A stretch of DNA of 64,000 bases from Mariniphaga sp. (GCA_024636975.1 JAGXGA010000011.1:1-64000), one strand, 5' to 3'. Numbered from the stretch's first letter, positions 28,201 to 36,166 are shown. Numbers and translations are program-made. The notes: generated by a model from the letters alone, not told the origin.

Positions 28201-28451
28201 CTGACGTACTTTTTATTGATGAATTTTTCTCCGTTTCCTTCCTTTTCGTAAAGTATTCCTTTATTCTCAATATGATAATAATGGACAAATTCATAGTATA
28301 AATCCGTGTACTTTTCAACCTGTTCACGGCTGAAGTTTTCTTCGAGGTATGAAACCACAGAAAGTGAGGCATGCTCAGAAGTTTTGTTGTCATCGTAATC
28401 GGTTACAATGGCAAAAAATTTTAACAGGCTTTCAATAATTTCTTCGTACAT
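25287..28451 (-). CDS. Large ABCG-type ABC transporter with TerB-like N-terminus
   Basis: A fused transporter of 1054 residues. Residues about 1-170 are helical and resemble TerB (ETRYMIVVQLLNFINKDGG, AHDRQIVDIVAKGLKI). The ATPase domain (about 260-500) has Walker A GILGGSGVGKTTLLN, signature LSGGQRKRLNIALEL, Walker B VLFVDEPTSGLSSAD and the switch His in NIHQPSSD. The C-terminal half has about six membrane segments between residues 600 and 770, a long extracytoplasmic domain (about 770-1000) and a final helix near 1010. The ATPase-then-membrane order is that of eukaryote-like ABCG exporters. The substrate is unknown. A lipoprotein gene lies 80 bp upstream on the same strand and may be co-transcribed. 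Confidence 0.88.
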   Translation of the reverse strand: MYEEIIESLLKFFAIVTDYDDNKTSEHASLSVVSYLEENFSREQVEKYTDLYYEFVHYYHIENKGILYEKEGNGEKFINKKYVRKICKGIVDQFDLETRYMIVVQLLNFINKDGGTSAHDRQIVDIVAKGLKIKSREYNDLALFFLESIHAVKEKSNLFVVNGNEEHPYKQIKHLYRENQKVELEIILISSINSLFFKYRGPRNMYLNGHRLVQDRLYVFPPGGILRTSRIIPIYYSSIMTRFIQEQGKPKIVFNAEDVEYRFSRKNYGLHPLSFQERSGDLVGILGGSGVGKTTLLNVLNGKLKPHNGRIVINGYDIHNPENKEVLEGIIGYVPQVDLLLEELSVYENLKYNARFCFGNMDEEKIREKIEQTLHDFDLIEARDLVVGSPLKKILSGGQRKRLNIALELMREPSVLFVDEPTSGLSSADSEKVMYLLKRQCLKGKLVFANIHQPSSDIYKLFDRMIVMEQGGRVVFFGNPMEAITYFKHETNYNNPDESECLACGNVHTEQPLRIIQTRMVDPFGKSIRRRKITPEDWYQRYKEKVEPRVIDFMKLNPNTRQDLPEVHFEIPKWLKQLKLFVKRDFATKKANRQYLTIALLEAPALAVLLGFFSRYSGTAEYLVRYNDNIPAFLFMSIVVALFIGLSISAEEIFKDQKIRKREEFLNLSRGAYLTSKIIILFSLSAIQMLSFVLISNYMLEIKDVTFSTWAILFTTACFANLLGLNLSAGLNSVVAIYILIPLLLIPQLLLSGVIIDFNKMHNTLNSYEKTPLIGDAMTSRWAYEALAVNLYKNNDYRKHLFEEEVWKNEFGFKAFYLVPELKKHLASYWSFKENNQQESAASVVPLLQNSFEDMATEIPPFNDSVIWAIERIGTGTFNQNGISVLSDYLEYAAEEYKTEYNSANNARESKYMQVLSLFNNEPERLEGFKDRHTNDKLEEVTRDKYSAQKIYITNNRIYQGDEPIYRSPVNKNGAAHFYSAYKYIGNVKIDTLLFNLLVIWVFTFLLMVTLYFDVLHKVLNKIEGWRLNRQARLRERIFYNPMAFIKHDLTKNK

Positions 28452-28531
28452 AAACCAGGAATTGTAAAAACGGGCTTTTAACGCCCTTTCGGTAACGAAA
28501 AACCCGTTCGTTTATATTGGATGTATGAATA

Positions 28532-29365
28532 CTACTCGAGGTGCTTGTTCCTTATCTCATTGATGGTTTCCGTCAGTTTTGCAACCTGCTCTTTGGTCAT
28601 CGATGTCGTTCCTTCTTCAAGGGCATAAATGGCATTTATTGCTGAAATATCCTGTCGGGTTTCGCTTAGTAATTCTGAATCTCTGTATTTTTCCATCAAT
28701 TGACCCAATTCACGAATATGCTTTTTTTGAAAAAGAATGGTTTCAATCAGACGCGGGTTCTGAAATGTGTTTTCAGAAATATGAGTGGTGAGATACAGGC
28801 CTTCGAATACGGTTCCTGCCAGTACCAGATAAGAAAGCTCAGTTCTCCCTTGTTTATTCAAAAATGAATAAGCATTCTGAAAAACGTTTGTAACGATATT
28901 AATCAACTCTTCCTTATTGTTGATATTTTCTGATATTTGCTCCGGTAAATCATCAGGTAAAGCTGCAGTTAAATCCAATTCGCGGGTAAGTCGTTCAATC
29001 GCCCTGAAATAGTCCTGTACTTCAGATGATTGATTGTAGGTAGTTGCGTATGCCAGGTCAGCAATATAAATGCCGAGGTTTATTGCCCTGCTCTTTTCGG
29101 TGAAATAACTTCCTGCTTTCTCCGGATCATTGGAAATATCAAAGATGTAACTTGCTTCAATTTCATTCAGCATGTTGGTTACCTCGAAAGTTGAGGGCAG
29201 CGGGTATATGTACTCTTCTACCTCCTGCTCAATCTTCTCGTTGGAAATTTCCGGGCTCTTATTTTTGTTCTCCTGACTTCTGTTGCCGCAGGAATAAAAG
29301 CCACTTGCCAGTATCCCCGATACTATGACCCATAAAACTAATTTAAAGGTTTTCATTGTTCTCAT
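28532..29365 (-). CDS. Hypothetical lipoprotein upstream of the ABC transporter
   Basis: A 277-residue lipoprotein. A hydrophobic N-terminus (about 6-24) ends in a lipobox-like SGFYSCGN with Cys near residue 26. An acidic linker and a mostly helical body follow (about 55-277). I do not recognise a family with a known role; similar helical lipoproteins are common in Bacteroidota. An ATG three codons in (MKTFKL) is an equally good start. The neighbour on the same strand is the TerB/ABCG transporter, so it could be an accessory protein of that exporter. The 80-bp spacer contains short hairpins (TTTCGGTAACGAAA), perhaps a partial terminator. Confidence 0.75.
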   Translation of the reverse strand: MRTMKTFKLVLWVIVSGILASGFYSCGNRSQENKNKSPEISNEKIEQEVEEYIYPLPSTFEVTNMLNEIEASYIFDISNDPEKAGSYFTEKSRAINLGIYIADLAYATTYNQSSEVQDYFRAIERLTRELDLTAALPDDLPEQISENINNKEELINIVTNVFQNAYSFLNKQGRTELSYLVLAGTVFEGLYLTTHISENTFQNPRLIETILFQKKHIRELGQLMEKYRDSELLSETRQDISAINAIYALEEGTTSMTKEQVAKLTETINEIRNKHLE

Positions 29366-29605
29366 TTTGTATTTTTTTTATTGTTAGAATTTCAATTTGT
29401 AAAACGCCAACCAAAACATTATTAGTCAACCGCTTATTTTAAAAGATGCCTTTGCAAAGTTAATTCAAAATAACATAAAATCATTATCATTGTATGAATA
29501 TGGGCCAGAAAAGTGTTGTATGTTACCATAGCTTAAACACTTTTAGCAAATGAATCGGCGTTTGTAAACGAAGACAGCGGGAAGGGTGGTTGGCATTCTT
29601 GCATG

Positions 29606-29840
29606 GGAGGCGCGATTTCTCAGCCCGGCTGAAACCGTTCGGACAGGTCCGCCCGGCTGAAATCGTTCGGACGGGCGAGTCGCGCATTTAACATTTAAAA
29701 AAAATAGAAGGTTGTCATAGATTCACAGATTATTTGGAAGAAGGTAGCCACAGATTCACAGATTAATGGGAAGGAGGGGTGGATGGCATCCTGTGTTGTT
29801 ACATGCAGACATCCGGAATCAAAAAATGGGGATGCTATCC
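29606..29840. repeat. Repeat cluster: CGCGATT...AATCGCG type unit, ACAGATT pair and hairpin repeat
   Basis: From 29606 to 29690 an extended palindromic unit runs from GGGAGGCGCGATTTC to GAGTCGCGCATTT and holds two internal GCCCGGCTGAAA(C/T)CGTTCGG copies. Two ATTCACAGATTA units follow (29715 and 29747), then a GGATGGCATCC...GGATGCTATCC hairpin (29781-29840). The whole stretch 29366-30390 has no gene. Its right part has a partial TTAATCAGGAAAATCATGGT unit near 30035 and otherwise nothing recognised. Confidence 0.6.
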
Positions 29841-30379
29841 ATAATTTTTTTCGTTGGCTGAACCATAATTCAAAAGATTGCACTGATGTTCATGGTTCGG
29901 TATTACCGAACCCACGGGAGTCGGATTTTCCAAATCCGACATTAAAGGGCACATGGGCAGACGCAATTCCCTGCAAGTTCAATTTCATTGTCAATGCCCT
30001 TTGATAAAAAACCTCCGGAAATTCATTTTCCAGGTTAATCAGGAAAATCATGGTTCAGATGTTATTTAACCCGAGTGCGACTAAGAAGATTCAATTTAGC
30101 TGTAAGTATTCTGCCGACAGTGATTTTCAGCATTATTGAAGGACAAAATTCCCAATCGCTGTTTTTTGGTAATTTCCTTGTTAAATATTTGCCTCGTTAA
30201 TCCGGATGATTTACTTTCGACAAAATGATTTTGCTTAAACAGATGAATATATGGGAACTATGCTTTGTGAACGTACTTTGGTACGAAATTTGAAAATTCA
30301 ACTTCAACACCTTAAAAACAAACCGTCTCTTTATTCAAGCTTATAATGCTAATTGACAATAAATTTTAATTACTTAAAA

Positions 30380-30385
30380 AAGGAG
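30380..30385 (+). promoter_or_regulatory. Shine-Dalgarno site of the trehalose synthase gene
   Basis: AAGGAG lies 5 nt before the ATG at 30391, within a run of A. It fixes the start codon. Confidence 0.6.
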
Positions 30386-30390
30386 CCGTT

Positions 30391-31713
30391 ATGTTTTACG
30401 ATAAGTCAGAAAAATATTTACAAGAATCGCCCCCAATTGAAGCACTCAACCTGCAGAGTTACGAAGAGGTCATAGGCCACAAAAAGCTTGAAAAGCTGAA
30501 ACAACTGGCAGCGCCCCTGGAAAATAAAGTATGGGCGCACGTGAATTCAACGTACATAGGTGGCGGAGTAGCCGAAATGTTAAAGAGCCTCGTCCCGCTG
30601 GCCAAGGGCTTTGGCATCGATGCCCAATGGCATTTATTTGAGGCCCACAGCGAAGACTTTTTCTATATCACCAAAAAGTTTCATGATTTAATACAGGGGG
30701 TTGAGCAGCCTTTCAGCGTGGAAGAACTGCATGGAGTTTACATCGACAACTCCATTAAAAATTTCGAGAATTATTCAGTGACAGCCGATCTTACCGTGGT
30801 GCACGACCCGCAGCCCTGTGCCACTTCGGTTTTTGGAAATTACGAAGGACCCAAACTGTGGCGTTGCCATATCGATACCACCTCTGCCAATAAGCTCATC
30901 TGGAATTTCCTTCTGCCATTTATCAATCATTATGACGGCGCTATTTTTACCGATGAACGATTTGTAAAACAGGGGGTAAAAAAACCGGTGTACCGTGTAG
31001 CGCCCTCCATTGATCCGCTGAGCCCGAAAAACAGACAGTTGTCGGAACAGGAGGCACGACAGATTTTGGCGCCGCTGTTTAACAAGCACAATATCGATGG
31101 TGATCGCCCGATTGTGCTGGCAGTTTCGCGGTATGATATTCACAAGAACCAGGCGACAATTATCAAAGCGTTCAAGGAAATCAAGAACGACAAGGAAGTG
31201 CAGAATAAAAAGCCCATACTTATAATTGTGGGCAATACTGCTTCCGACGACCCGGATGGCCTGGCGATGTACGGACAAATAATGGAGGACCGTGAAAACG
31301 ATACCGACATCTTTTTGCTGATGAACATCGAGAACAACGATGAAAACATCGGCGCGCTGATGCGGATTGCCAACCAGTTTGTGCACATTTCCACCAAAGA
31401 AGGATTCGGACTGGTAGTTACGGAAGCGCTTTGGCAGGGAACACCGGTAATCGGCAGCAACGTGGGCGGAATACCTCAGCAGGTAATCGATAACGAAACC
31501 GGTTTTCTGGTAGAGCCGTTCGAAATTGACCAAATTAAACAAAAAATGAAATACCTTTTACTTCACCCCGATGAGAGCAAACACATTGGCAAACAAGCCA
31601 TGGAACATGTACGCGAGAATTTCCTGCTGCCGTCGCTGCTGGAAAAATACTTGTTGCTGATGCGCCACTACACAGGAGTTGACAGCAATCATCCGCATTT
31701 TAAGATAGGGTAG
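30391..31713 (+). CDS. treT: Trehalose glycosyltransferring synthase (GT4, TreT-type)
   Basis: A retaining GT4 glycosyltransferase of 440 residues. The N-terminal Rossmann domain opens with KVWAHVNSTYIGGGVAEMLKSLVPLAKGFGIDAQWHLFEA (in two halves), which matches TreT from archaea and bacteria, including VNST-GGGVAEML. The C-terminal domain has the donor-site ISTKEGFGLVVTEALWQGTPVIGSNVGGIPQQV, with the E-x7-E type motif. TreT joins the glucose of a nucleoside diphosphate sugar to glucose to give trehalose, in a reversible reaction. Trehalose is a compatible solute and a carbon reserve. The enzyme acts in the cytoplasm. The gene is monocistronic, with a long gene-free region upstream. Confidence 0.88.
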   Translation: MFYDKSEKYLQESPPIEALNLQSYEEVIGHKKLEKLKQLAAPLENKVWAHVNSTYIGGGVAEMLKSLVPLAKGFGIDAQWHLFEAHSEDFFYITKKFHDLIQGVEQPFSVEELHGVYIDNSIKNFENYSVTADLTVVHDPQPCATSVFGNYEGPKLWRCHIDTTSANKLIWNFLLPFINHYDGAIFTDERFVKQGVKKPVYRVAPSIDPLSPKNRQLSEQEARQILAPLFNKHNIDGDRPIVLAVSRYDIHKNQATIIKAFKEIKNDKEVQNKKPILIIVGNTASDDPDGLAMYGQIMEDRENDTDIFLLMNIENNDENIGALMRIANQFVHISTKEGFGLVVTEALWQGTPVIGSNVGGIPQQVIDNETGFLVEPFEIDQIKQKMKYLLLHPDESKHIGKQAMEHVRENFLLPSLLEKYLLLMRHYTGVDSNHPHFKIG

Positions 31714-31714
31714 A

Positions 31715-31870
31715 GGAGGGCAGAGGGCAAAGGGCAGAGGGCATGGGGCTAAGGGCGTGGGGCACAGAGCAGAGAGTGCTGTGAAGTGAACAGTAAACAG
31801 TCCATTGAACGGCTTCAGCCGTATTTCATAAGAAATCGTAGAACCGAAAAGTGCATTGCATCGTAATATA
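31715..31870. repeat. Intergenic repeats: GGGCAGAGGGCAAAG run and ACGGCTTCAGCCGT element
   Basis: The purine-rich run at 31715-31777 is followed by GTGAACAGTAAACAGTCC and then CATTGAACGGCTTCAGCCGTATTTCATAAGAAAT (in parts). The last unit recurs at 32610 and 35950 and contains a perfect palindrome ACGGCTTCAGCCGT-like hairpin. The rest of 31714-31978 holds no gene. Confidence 0.55.
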
Positions 31871-31978
31871 ATAAGTTGGGTTAAGACAAAAGTGAGGGGT
31901 GACCTGGCGTTTTTGCGCCTTTGCGTGGAACGAAATTTATATGAATATTAACCAAATTGCAATTATACTATCAATAGC

Positions 31979-32257
31979 TTACCCCGAATGTCTCAGTTCA
32001 TCATTTAACCTATCCTTCAAAAAAATCTTTATGAGCGATTGATACGGCACATCTCTTTTACGTGCGAGCATTTTTATCTCATCGAGGATATGTTCCGGCA
32101 GACGCAATGAAATGGTTTTTGTGGAAGGCTTCAGGTTAGGGAATACTGCTCTTTCTGCATTTTTCCAATCAATGAATTTCGACGAATCATGGGCAGCCCA
32201 AAATTCACTTTCTTCTTCTTCATTTTTAAAAACCGGTATTTTTTTAAGCTTGTTCAT
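31979..32257 (-). CDS. brnA: BrnA-type antitoxin (CopG/ribbon-helix-helix)
   Basis: A protein of 92 residues. The N-terminal half (PVFKNEEEESEFWAAHDSSKFIDW) matches the CopG_antitoxin/BrnA family, and residues about 50-85 (TKTISLRLPEHILDEIKMLARKRDVPYQSLIKIFL) form a ribbon-helix-helix DNA-binding domain. It follows the BrnT-like toxin gene with a 14-bp overlap, the standard toxin-first order of BrnTA systems. The antitoxin neutralises BrnT and represses the shared promoter. A Shine-Dalgarno site (32266-32272) is embedded in the end of the toxin gene. Confidence 0.9.
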   Translation of the reverse strand: MNKLKKIPVFKNEEEESEFWAAHDSSKFIDWKNAERAVFPNLKPSTKTISLRLPEHILDEIKMLARKRDVPYQSLIKIFLKDRLNDELRHSG

Positions 32258-32543
32258 TGTATATGCTCCTTTCTTTTTTGTTCATATCCCTTGCAGATAT
32301 TACCCTTATGCGATTTTTTCTGATCGTAAAAACAATAAATAAAAACCGGCCTGCATCTGTTTTTCCCAATAAAAACCATCTTTTTTCAATTTGTGAATGT
32401 TTAACATCAACAAAAACAATTAATGGTTCATTAAAGAAAACCTGTTCGCATTCACCTTGTGTTACATGGTGACGCATCCAATTTTTTGCGGAATTTCCTT
32501 TATCCCATTCAAAACCGGTACAATTATCAAACACTTCTTTCAT
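32244..32543 (-). CDS. brnT: BrnT-type toxin (mRNA interferase family)
   Basis: From the ATG at 32543 this is a 99-residue protein with the BrnT pattern: FEWDKGNSAKNWMRHHVTQGECEQVFFNEPLIVF near the N-terminus, then RWFLLGKTDAGRFLFIVFTIRKNRIRVISARDMNKKER at the end. BrnT toxins are RelE-like ribonucleases whose expression halts growth. The paired antitoxin gene overlaps its stop. The frame is open for 15 codons further upstream, but those residues are hydrophobic and unlike the family start. Such pairs often stabilise mobile DNA; here the pair sits among repeats. Confidence 0.9.
   Translation of the reverse strand: MKEVFDNCTGFEWDKGNSAKNWMRHHVTQGECEQVFFNEPLIVFVDVKHSQIEKRWFLLGKTDAGRFLFIVFTIRKNRIRVISARDMNKKERSIYNEQA
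32266..32272 (-). promoter_or_regulatory. Shine-Dalgarno site of brnA inside brnT
   Basis: On the minus strand AAAGGAG lies 8 nt before the BrnA start at 32257, inside the last codons of BrnT. It gives the antitoxin its own strong ribosome entry. Confidence 0.55.
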
Positions 32544-32575
32544 GTATATTACAAATATATACAAATAATTGTTGA

Positions 32576-33125
32576 GAGCAAAGAGCATGAGGCAAAGAGT
32601 TGAGACCAGAGTCCTTTAAATGGCTTCAGCCGTGTTATATAAGAAATAACTTAGAAGACCTCTTGCGTGCTGAAAGCCTGCCCAGCCGAATAAATAACAT
32701 AAGAAAATTTGCAGTTATAGTGACTGGAGAGACATTCAAGGGAGTTATCTCTCTGCACCGGCCATCTAGCTGTCAACGATTCCGGAGGAATCAAATGTCT
32801 ATAGCAATGCAGCCCCAATCAACCACCACTGCGGCGCAACTGCCGGCCTGGATTGAAACATACTCTTTCCATGCGCCGCCTTCGCCGGCCTGGTTTTAAT
32901 AGGAAGTTAAATGATAGTGAACAGTCCGCCCGGTTAAACCTTTTTTACCGGATGGCATCCCATGCAGTTACCTTGCAGGAACCTGAATTGGAAGAGGGGA
33001 TGCTATCCTTGCCCCAATAGGTAGTAACTATTCCGGTGCGCCTGTCTTCCCACCAGTCAGGTTGCACCTTTTAGTTCCGGTGCCTGATTTCTTCCACAAA
33101 TTTTTTGCTGCGCTGCAACTATAGC
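32576..33125. repeat. Gene-free repeat region (738 bp)
   Basis: This stretch contains a GAGCAAAGAGCATGAGGCAAAG run (32576-32600, in parts), the CTTCAGCCGTGTTATATAAG element (32617-32690), a small palindrome GATTCCGGAGGAATC at 32778-32792, the GGATGGCATCCC hairpin repeat (32950-33008), and a degenerate third copy of the ATTTTTTGCTGCGCTGCAACT element (33040-33125). No convincing gene is present. The frame running 32600-32899 is a product of these repeats. Confidence 0.55.
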
Positions 33126-33156
33126 TACTGATTCACAGGATAACATCCCTTGCGAA

Positions 33157-33233
33157 TTTTTAACAGCTTCGTGAACCAGGTTGTTTTATTGTAAATCATT
33201 TTCTAGTTTTAAGCTTTTAAACCTGAAGCTCTG
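33157..33233 (+). promoter_or_regulatory. Conserved upstream element, copy 3
   Basis: This is the third copy of the element at 19791: TTTTTAACAGCTTCGTGAA, GGTTGTTTTATTGTAAATC, ATTTTCTAGTTTTAAGC, TTTTAAACCTGAAGCTCTGA. It lies about 95 bp upstream of the PNPOx-GNAT fusion gene, in the same orientation. Confidence 0.55.
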
Positions 33234-33326
33234 ATGATATGTAAAAGACCAAAAAGGATCCCACATTCGGGTGCAAAAATGCCACGTCCTTTCATTGTAA
33301 TTATTCAATACTGCTTAAAATAGAAA

Positions 33327-34352
33327 ATGAGAAAAGCTAACCAGGAGATAACCGATAAATCGATACTTGAAGAAATATTGATTCATTCCAGAATTTGTCG
33401 TATTGGAATGATGGATAACGGATTGCCCTACATATTGCCTTTTAATTACGGCTACAGGGATAACCGGATTTACATCCATAGTGCCAGTGCCGGTAAAAAG
33501 ATTGACTTGTTAAAAAACAATCCCACTGTTTGTTTTGAGGTGGAGCTGAAAGCGGATATCGTTAAAAGCGACAAAGCCTGTAAATGGGCAACAGCTTACC
33601 GTTCCATTGTAGGATACGGGAATATTGAAATCCTTGACGATCTTGCACAAAAGCAACAGGCACTTGAAATTATTATGACACATAACGGAGCGCCTGGTTT
33701 GACTGAATTTGAGCCAAAACAAGTGGATGCTGTCCTGGTACTGAAGTTAACGATTGATACTTTAACGGGAAAGCAATCAGGCAACTGGGATAAAGTGCAT
33801 AATCCGGAATTGTACAATATGGAGACAGAGCGGTTGCTGTTAATTGAAATTTCAATGGATGATCTGGAAAACATTCACCGGTTGCATTCAGTTCAGGAAG
33901 TTGATGAATACAATACGCTTGGAATACCAACGACAATCGGGGAAACTGAGAAACTGACTGAATCAATGATTATGGACAGATATAAATTACCCAGAAATAA
34001 ATACACATGGAAAATATGTCTGAAGGAATCTGGTCAGTTTATAGGCATGGCAGGATTTACCTTATCGAACGACAAATTTAAGCTTGGTGAAATATATTAC
34101 AAACTACATCCAGGTTACTGGGGAAACGGCTATGCTACTGAAACAGCAAAGCGGCTTGTAAAAGCAGGCTTTGATGATTTCGGTTTACAGAAAGTAGAGG
34201 CCGGTGTGGCATCAGAAAACATAAAATCAATAAGCGTCCTGGAAAAGATTGGCATGAAACGGGAGGGACTCAGAAGAAAAATTTTACCCATCAGGGGAGA
34301 TTGGAAAGACAGTTACCACTATGCTATTGTAAGAGGAGATGGAGGTTGGTAG
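33327..34352 (+). CDS. Pyridoxamine-5'-phosphate-oxidase-like / GNAT acetyltransferase fusion
   Basis: Two domains in 341 residues. Residues 1-150 form a flavin-binding split-barrel of the NimA/PNPOx-like type (ICRIGMMDNGLPYILPFNYGY, IYIHSASAGKKIDLLKNNPTVCFEVE, WATAYRSIVGYGNIEIL, LTGKQSG). Residues about 168-335 are a RimJ/RimL-type GNAT N-acetyltransferase (METERLLLIEI, GEIYYKLHPGYWGNGYATETAKRLVKAGFD, ENIKSISVLEKIGMKREG). The two domains are usually separate proteins. The first could reduce or bind a small electrophile or drug and the second acetylate it, so a detoxification or resistance role is possible, but it is inference. Confidence 0.85.
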   Translation: MRKANQEITDKSILEEILIHSRICRIGMMDNGLPYILPFNYGYRDNRIYIHSASAGKKIDLLKNNPTVCFEVELKADIVKSDKACKWATAYRSIVGYGNIEILDDLAQKQQALEIIMTHNGAPGLTEFEPKQVDAVLVLKLTIDTLTGKQSGNWDKVHNPELYNMETERLLLIEISMDDLENIHRLHSVQEVDEYNTLGIPTTIGETEKLTESMIMDRYKLPRNKYTWKICLKESGQFIGMAGFTLSNDKFKLGEIYYKLHPGYWGNGYATETAKRLVKAGFDDFGLQKVEAGVASENIKSISVLEKIGMKREGLRRKILPIRGDWKDSYHYAIVRGDGGW

Positions 34353-34449
34353 GGATTGGTGGAGATTTCAAATTGTAAAGTTACGGAATTGTCAAACTGC
34401 TGACTATTGCCGTTGTGCTTCAATGAGCAGAGAGCAGGAGAGTGAACAG

Positions 34450-35111
34450 TGTGTAGCCAGCCAGACTGCAGCTTTTAGTTTAGGCACCGGATTTCTTCTG
34501 CAAATTTTTTGCTGCGCTGCAGCTATAGCCAGATTGCTTTCTCAAGACATCCTTTTAATCCGGCACGATTTCATACTTCAACAGTTGACACTCATTGTAA
34601 AAGATATAAAACAGGCTAAACTTAAAGATATATGATATAACTTCGCAGAGAAAGTTCATGAATTGTAACTGCTTCAAAAAATGTAAACATGAGATATAAA
34701 CAACTACTTCTGACGGTTATTATTTTCGGAGTATTCCAAAGTCTTTTTGCAGGAAACTACGTCTTCTCGGTAAAAGGCACCAAAACTTACCTCAATAATC
34801 AGGAAATCCTGGTGGCAGGTTTACGTTGCTCAAACGCGCTGTATTCTGAAGAATCTGCAGCAGATTTAATCAGTCATCTGGATGAATTAATATCATACGG
34901 CGTAAACACTGTAAGTGTATTTGTAATGGGTTCGCGCTACGGAAATTTTAAAGGCTATCTGGAAGATGGAAGTCTTAATCCGGTTTATTCAAATCGGTTG
35001 GCTAACATTATTAAAGCAGCCGATAAAAAAGGAATGATTGTTCTGGTTGGATGTTTGTACTGGGGTGGCTCAACTGCCAAATGGGAATCGTGGACACAAA
35101 AGGAAGCAAAT
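34450..35111 (+). repeat. Segmental duplication, copy 2
   Basis: The counterpart of 22300-22958. It contains the leader with GATATAACTTCGCAGAGAAA and the first 423 bp of the intact GH5-like gene. This copy carries on into the rest of the gene, so it is probably the parent. Confidence 0.85.
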
Positions 35112-35645
35112 ACAGCAGTTGCCAACACAGTTAAATTTCTTAAAGATAATAACTTCCGAAATGTCTTTATTGATGTCGATAATGAAGGAATGGCGATGCG
35201 TGAAGCAGGTTTTGATCCGGCAGAGTTAGTTCGTTCCGCCAAAAAAGTTGATCCTACGTTTTATATAGCAACAAATTTCAAAGGGGTTCCACCTGAAGAG
35301 GCCGATTTGGGAATTCATTTCAGCAAAAAAGATCCAAATAAACCCTACATTGAATCGGAAGGTACGCCAACAAATGCACCTGGTAATTACTGGGGAGAAT
35401 ACAGCAAAGCACCTCCGTTGGAAAACTACATTAACATTGGAATTTATTCTGAAGAAATGAAAATCAACCAAATCCAACTCACAAAAAATCATTTTGAAAG
35501 AGGTTGGGGATATATGCTTGCATCTACCTGGTTACAGTGCGTTCCGCCCCATGGGCCAAATGCCGGCCCAGGCGGAGATGGTTCAGAACAAAATCCCGGA
35601 ATTCGCTGGTGGCTGGAGGCTTTGAAGGAAATGAAAGGGGAATAG
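34689..35645 (+). CDS. Secreted GH5-like (cellulase-superfamily) glycosidase
   Basis: A protein of 318 residues with a signal peptide (1-21, cleavage near LFAG). The fold pattern is a TIM barrel of the cellulase superfamily: TYLNNQEILVAGLRCSNALY, HLDELISYGVNTVSVFVMG, IIKAADKKGMIVLVGCLYWGG, FRNVFIDVDNEGMAM and NKPYIESEG. The Asn-Glu in DVDNEGM (Glu near 161) and the Glu in YIESEG (near 229) are placed like the acid/base and nucleophile of GH5-type enzymes. The family is seldom characterised, so the substrate is not known. It is secreted, probably to the periplasm or surface. A truncated duplicate lies at 22536. Confidence 0.75.
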   Translation: MRYKQLLLTVIIFGVFQSLFAGNYVFSVKGTKTYLNNQEILVAGLRCSNALYSEESAADLISHLDELISYGVNTVSVFVMGSRYGNFKGYLEDGSLNPVYSNRLANIIKAADKKGMIVLVGCLYWGGSTAKWESWTQKEANTAVANTVKFLKDNNFRNVFIDVDNEGMAMREAGFDPAELVRSAKKVDPTFYIATNFKGVPPEEADLGIHFSKKDPNKPYIESEGTPTNAPGNYWGEYSKAPPLENYINIGIYSEEMKINQIQLTKNHFERGWGYMLASTWLQCVPPHGPNAGPGGDGSEQNPGIRWWLEALKEMKGE

Positions 35646-35646
35646 G

Positions 35647-36060
35647 GAAGGGAGCAAAGGGCATGGGGCACAGAGCATGGGGCAAAGTGACAGAGAGCAG
35701 AGTTGTCAGAGTGAACAGTCCTTTGAATTGCTGAAGCAATATTATATGAATAATAACATGATTTGCAGGTGTCGAACCTGCATGTCCTGAAGGCGCATCA
35801 ACAGGGCTCGTTCCTCTTTGGGCACATGCCTCCATCAGAGTATTTTCAGACACTACCAAAGGCCTGTCCGACTGCGTTCAGGCGGGGGGAATTTAAAGGG
35901 GATTTTTGCAGAAAAAAAAGAAAATGTTTTGGTGAAAAAGTAGTTATATGATAGTAAACAGTCCATTTAACGACTTCAGCCGTATTATAAAAAAAATAAC
36001 TTAGCAGATCTGTTGCGGGCTGAAAGCCTGCCCAGCTGCAAGCAGGGCCCAGCTTAATTC
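35647..36060. repeat. Intergenic repeats after the GH5-like gene
   Basis: A purine-rich GGGCATGGGGCACAGAGC-type run (35647-35702) is followed by GTGAACAGTCC and the GAATTGCTGAAGCAATATTAT element (35712-35758). A second, fuller copy with ACGACTTCAGCCGTATTATA lies at 35952-36035. From 36040 to 36166 the sequence GGCAGCCACCCTGGGTATTA and CCCCTGCGGTGCC appears, of a kind often repeated in Bacteroidota; it was not seen elsewhere in this window. Confidence 0.55.
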
Positions 36061-36166
36061 AGCCCAAGGCAGCCACCCTGGGTATTAGATAACCCCCAGC
36101 CCCTGCGGTGCCTGTTCTGCAAAAAAAAGAACGATTCCTTTTTCAATTTGACAATTTTACCATTTC

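Noticed and set aside
30775-31542. 255-codon minus-strand frame inside the trehalose synthase gene
   Set aside because: It is the reverse complement of conserved GT4 coding sequence.
32600-32899. 99-codon frame in the gap after BrnTA, first considered as a missing iron-sulfur or toxin gene
   Set aside because: It is built from the CTTCAGCCGT element and other repeats and has no recognisable fold or start site.
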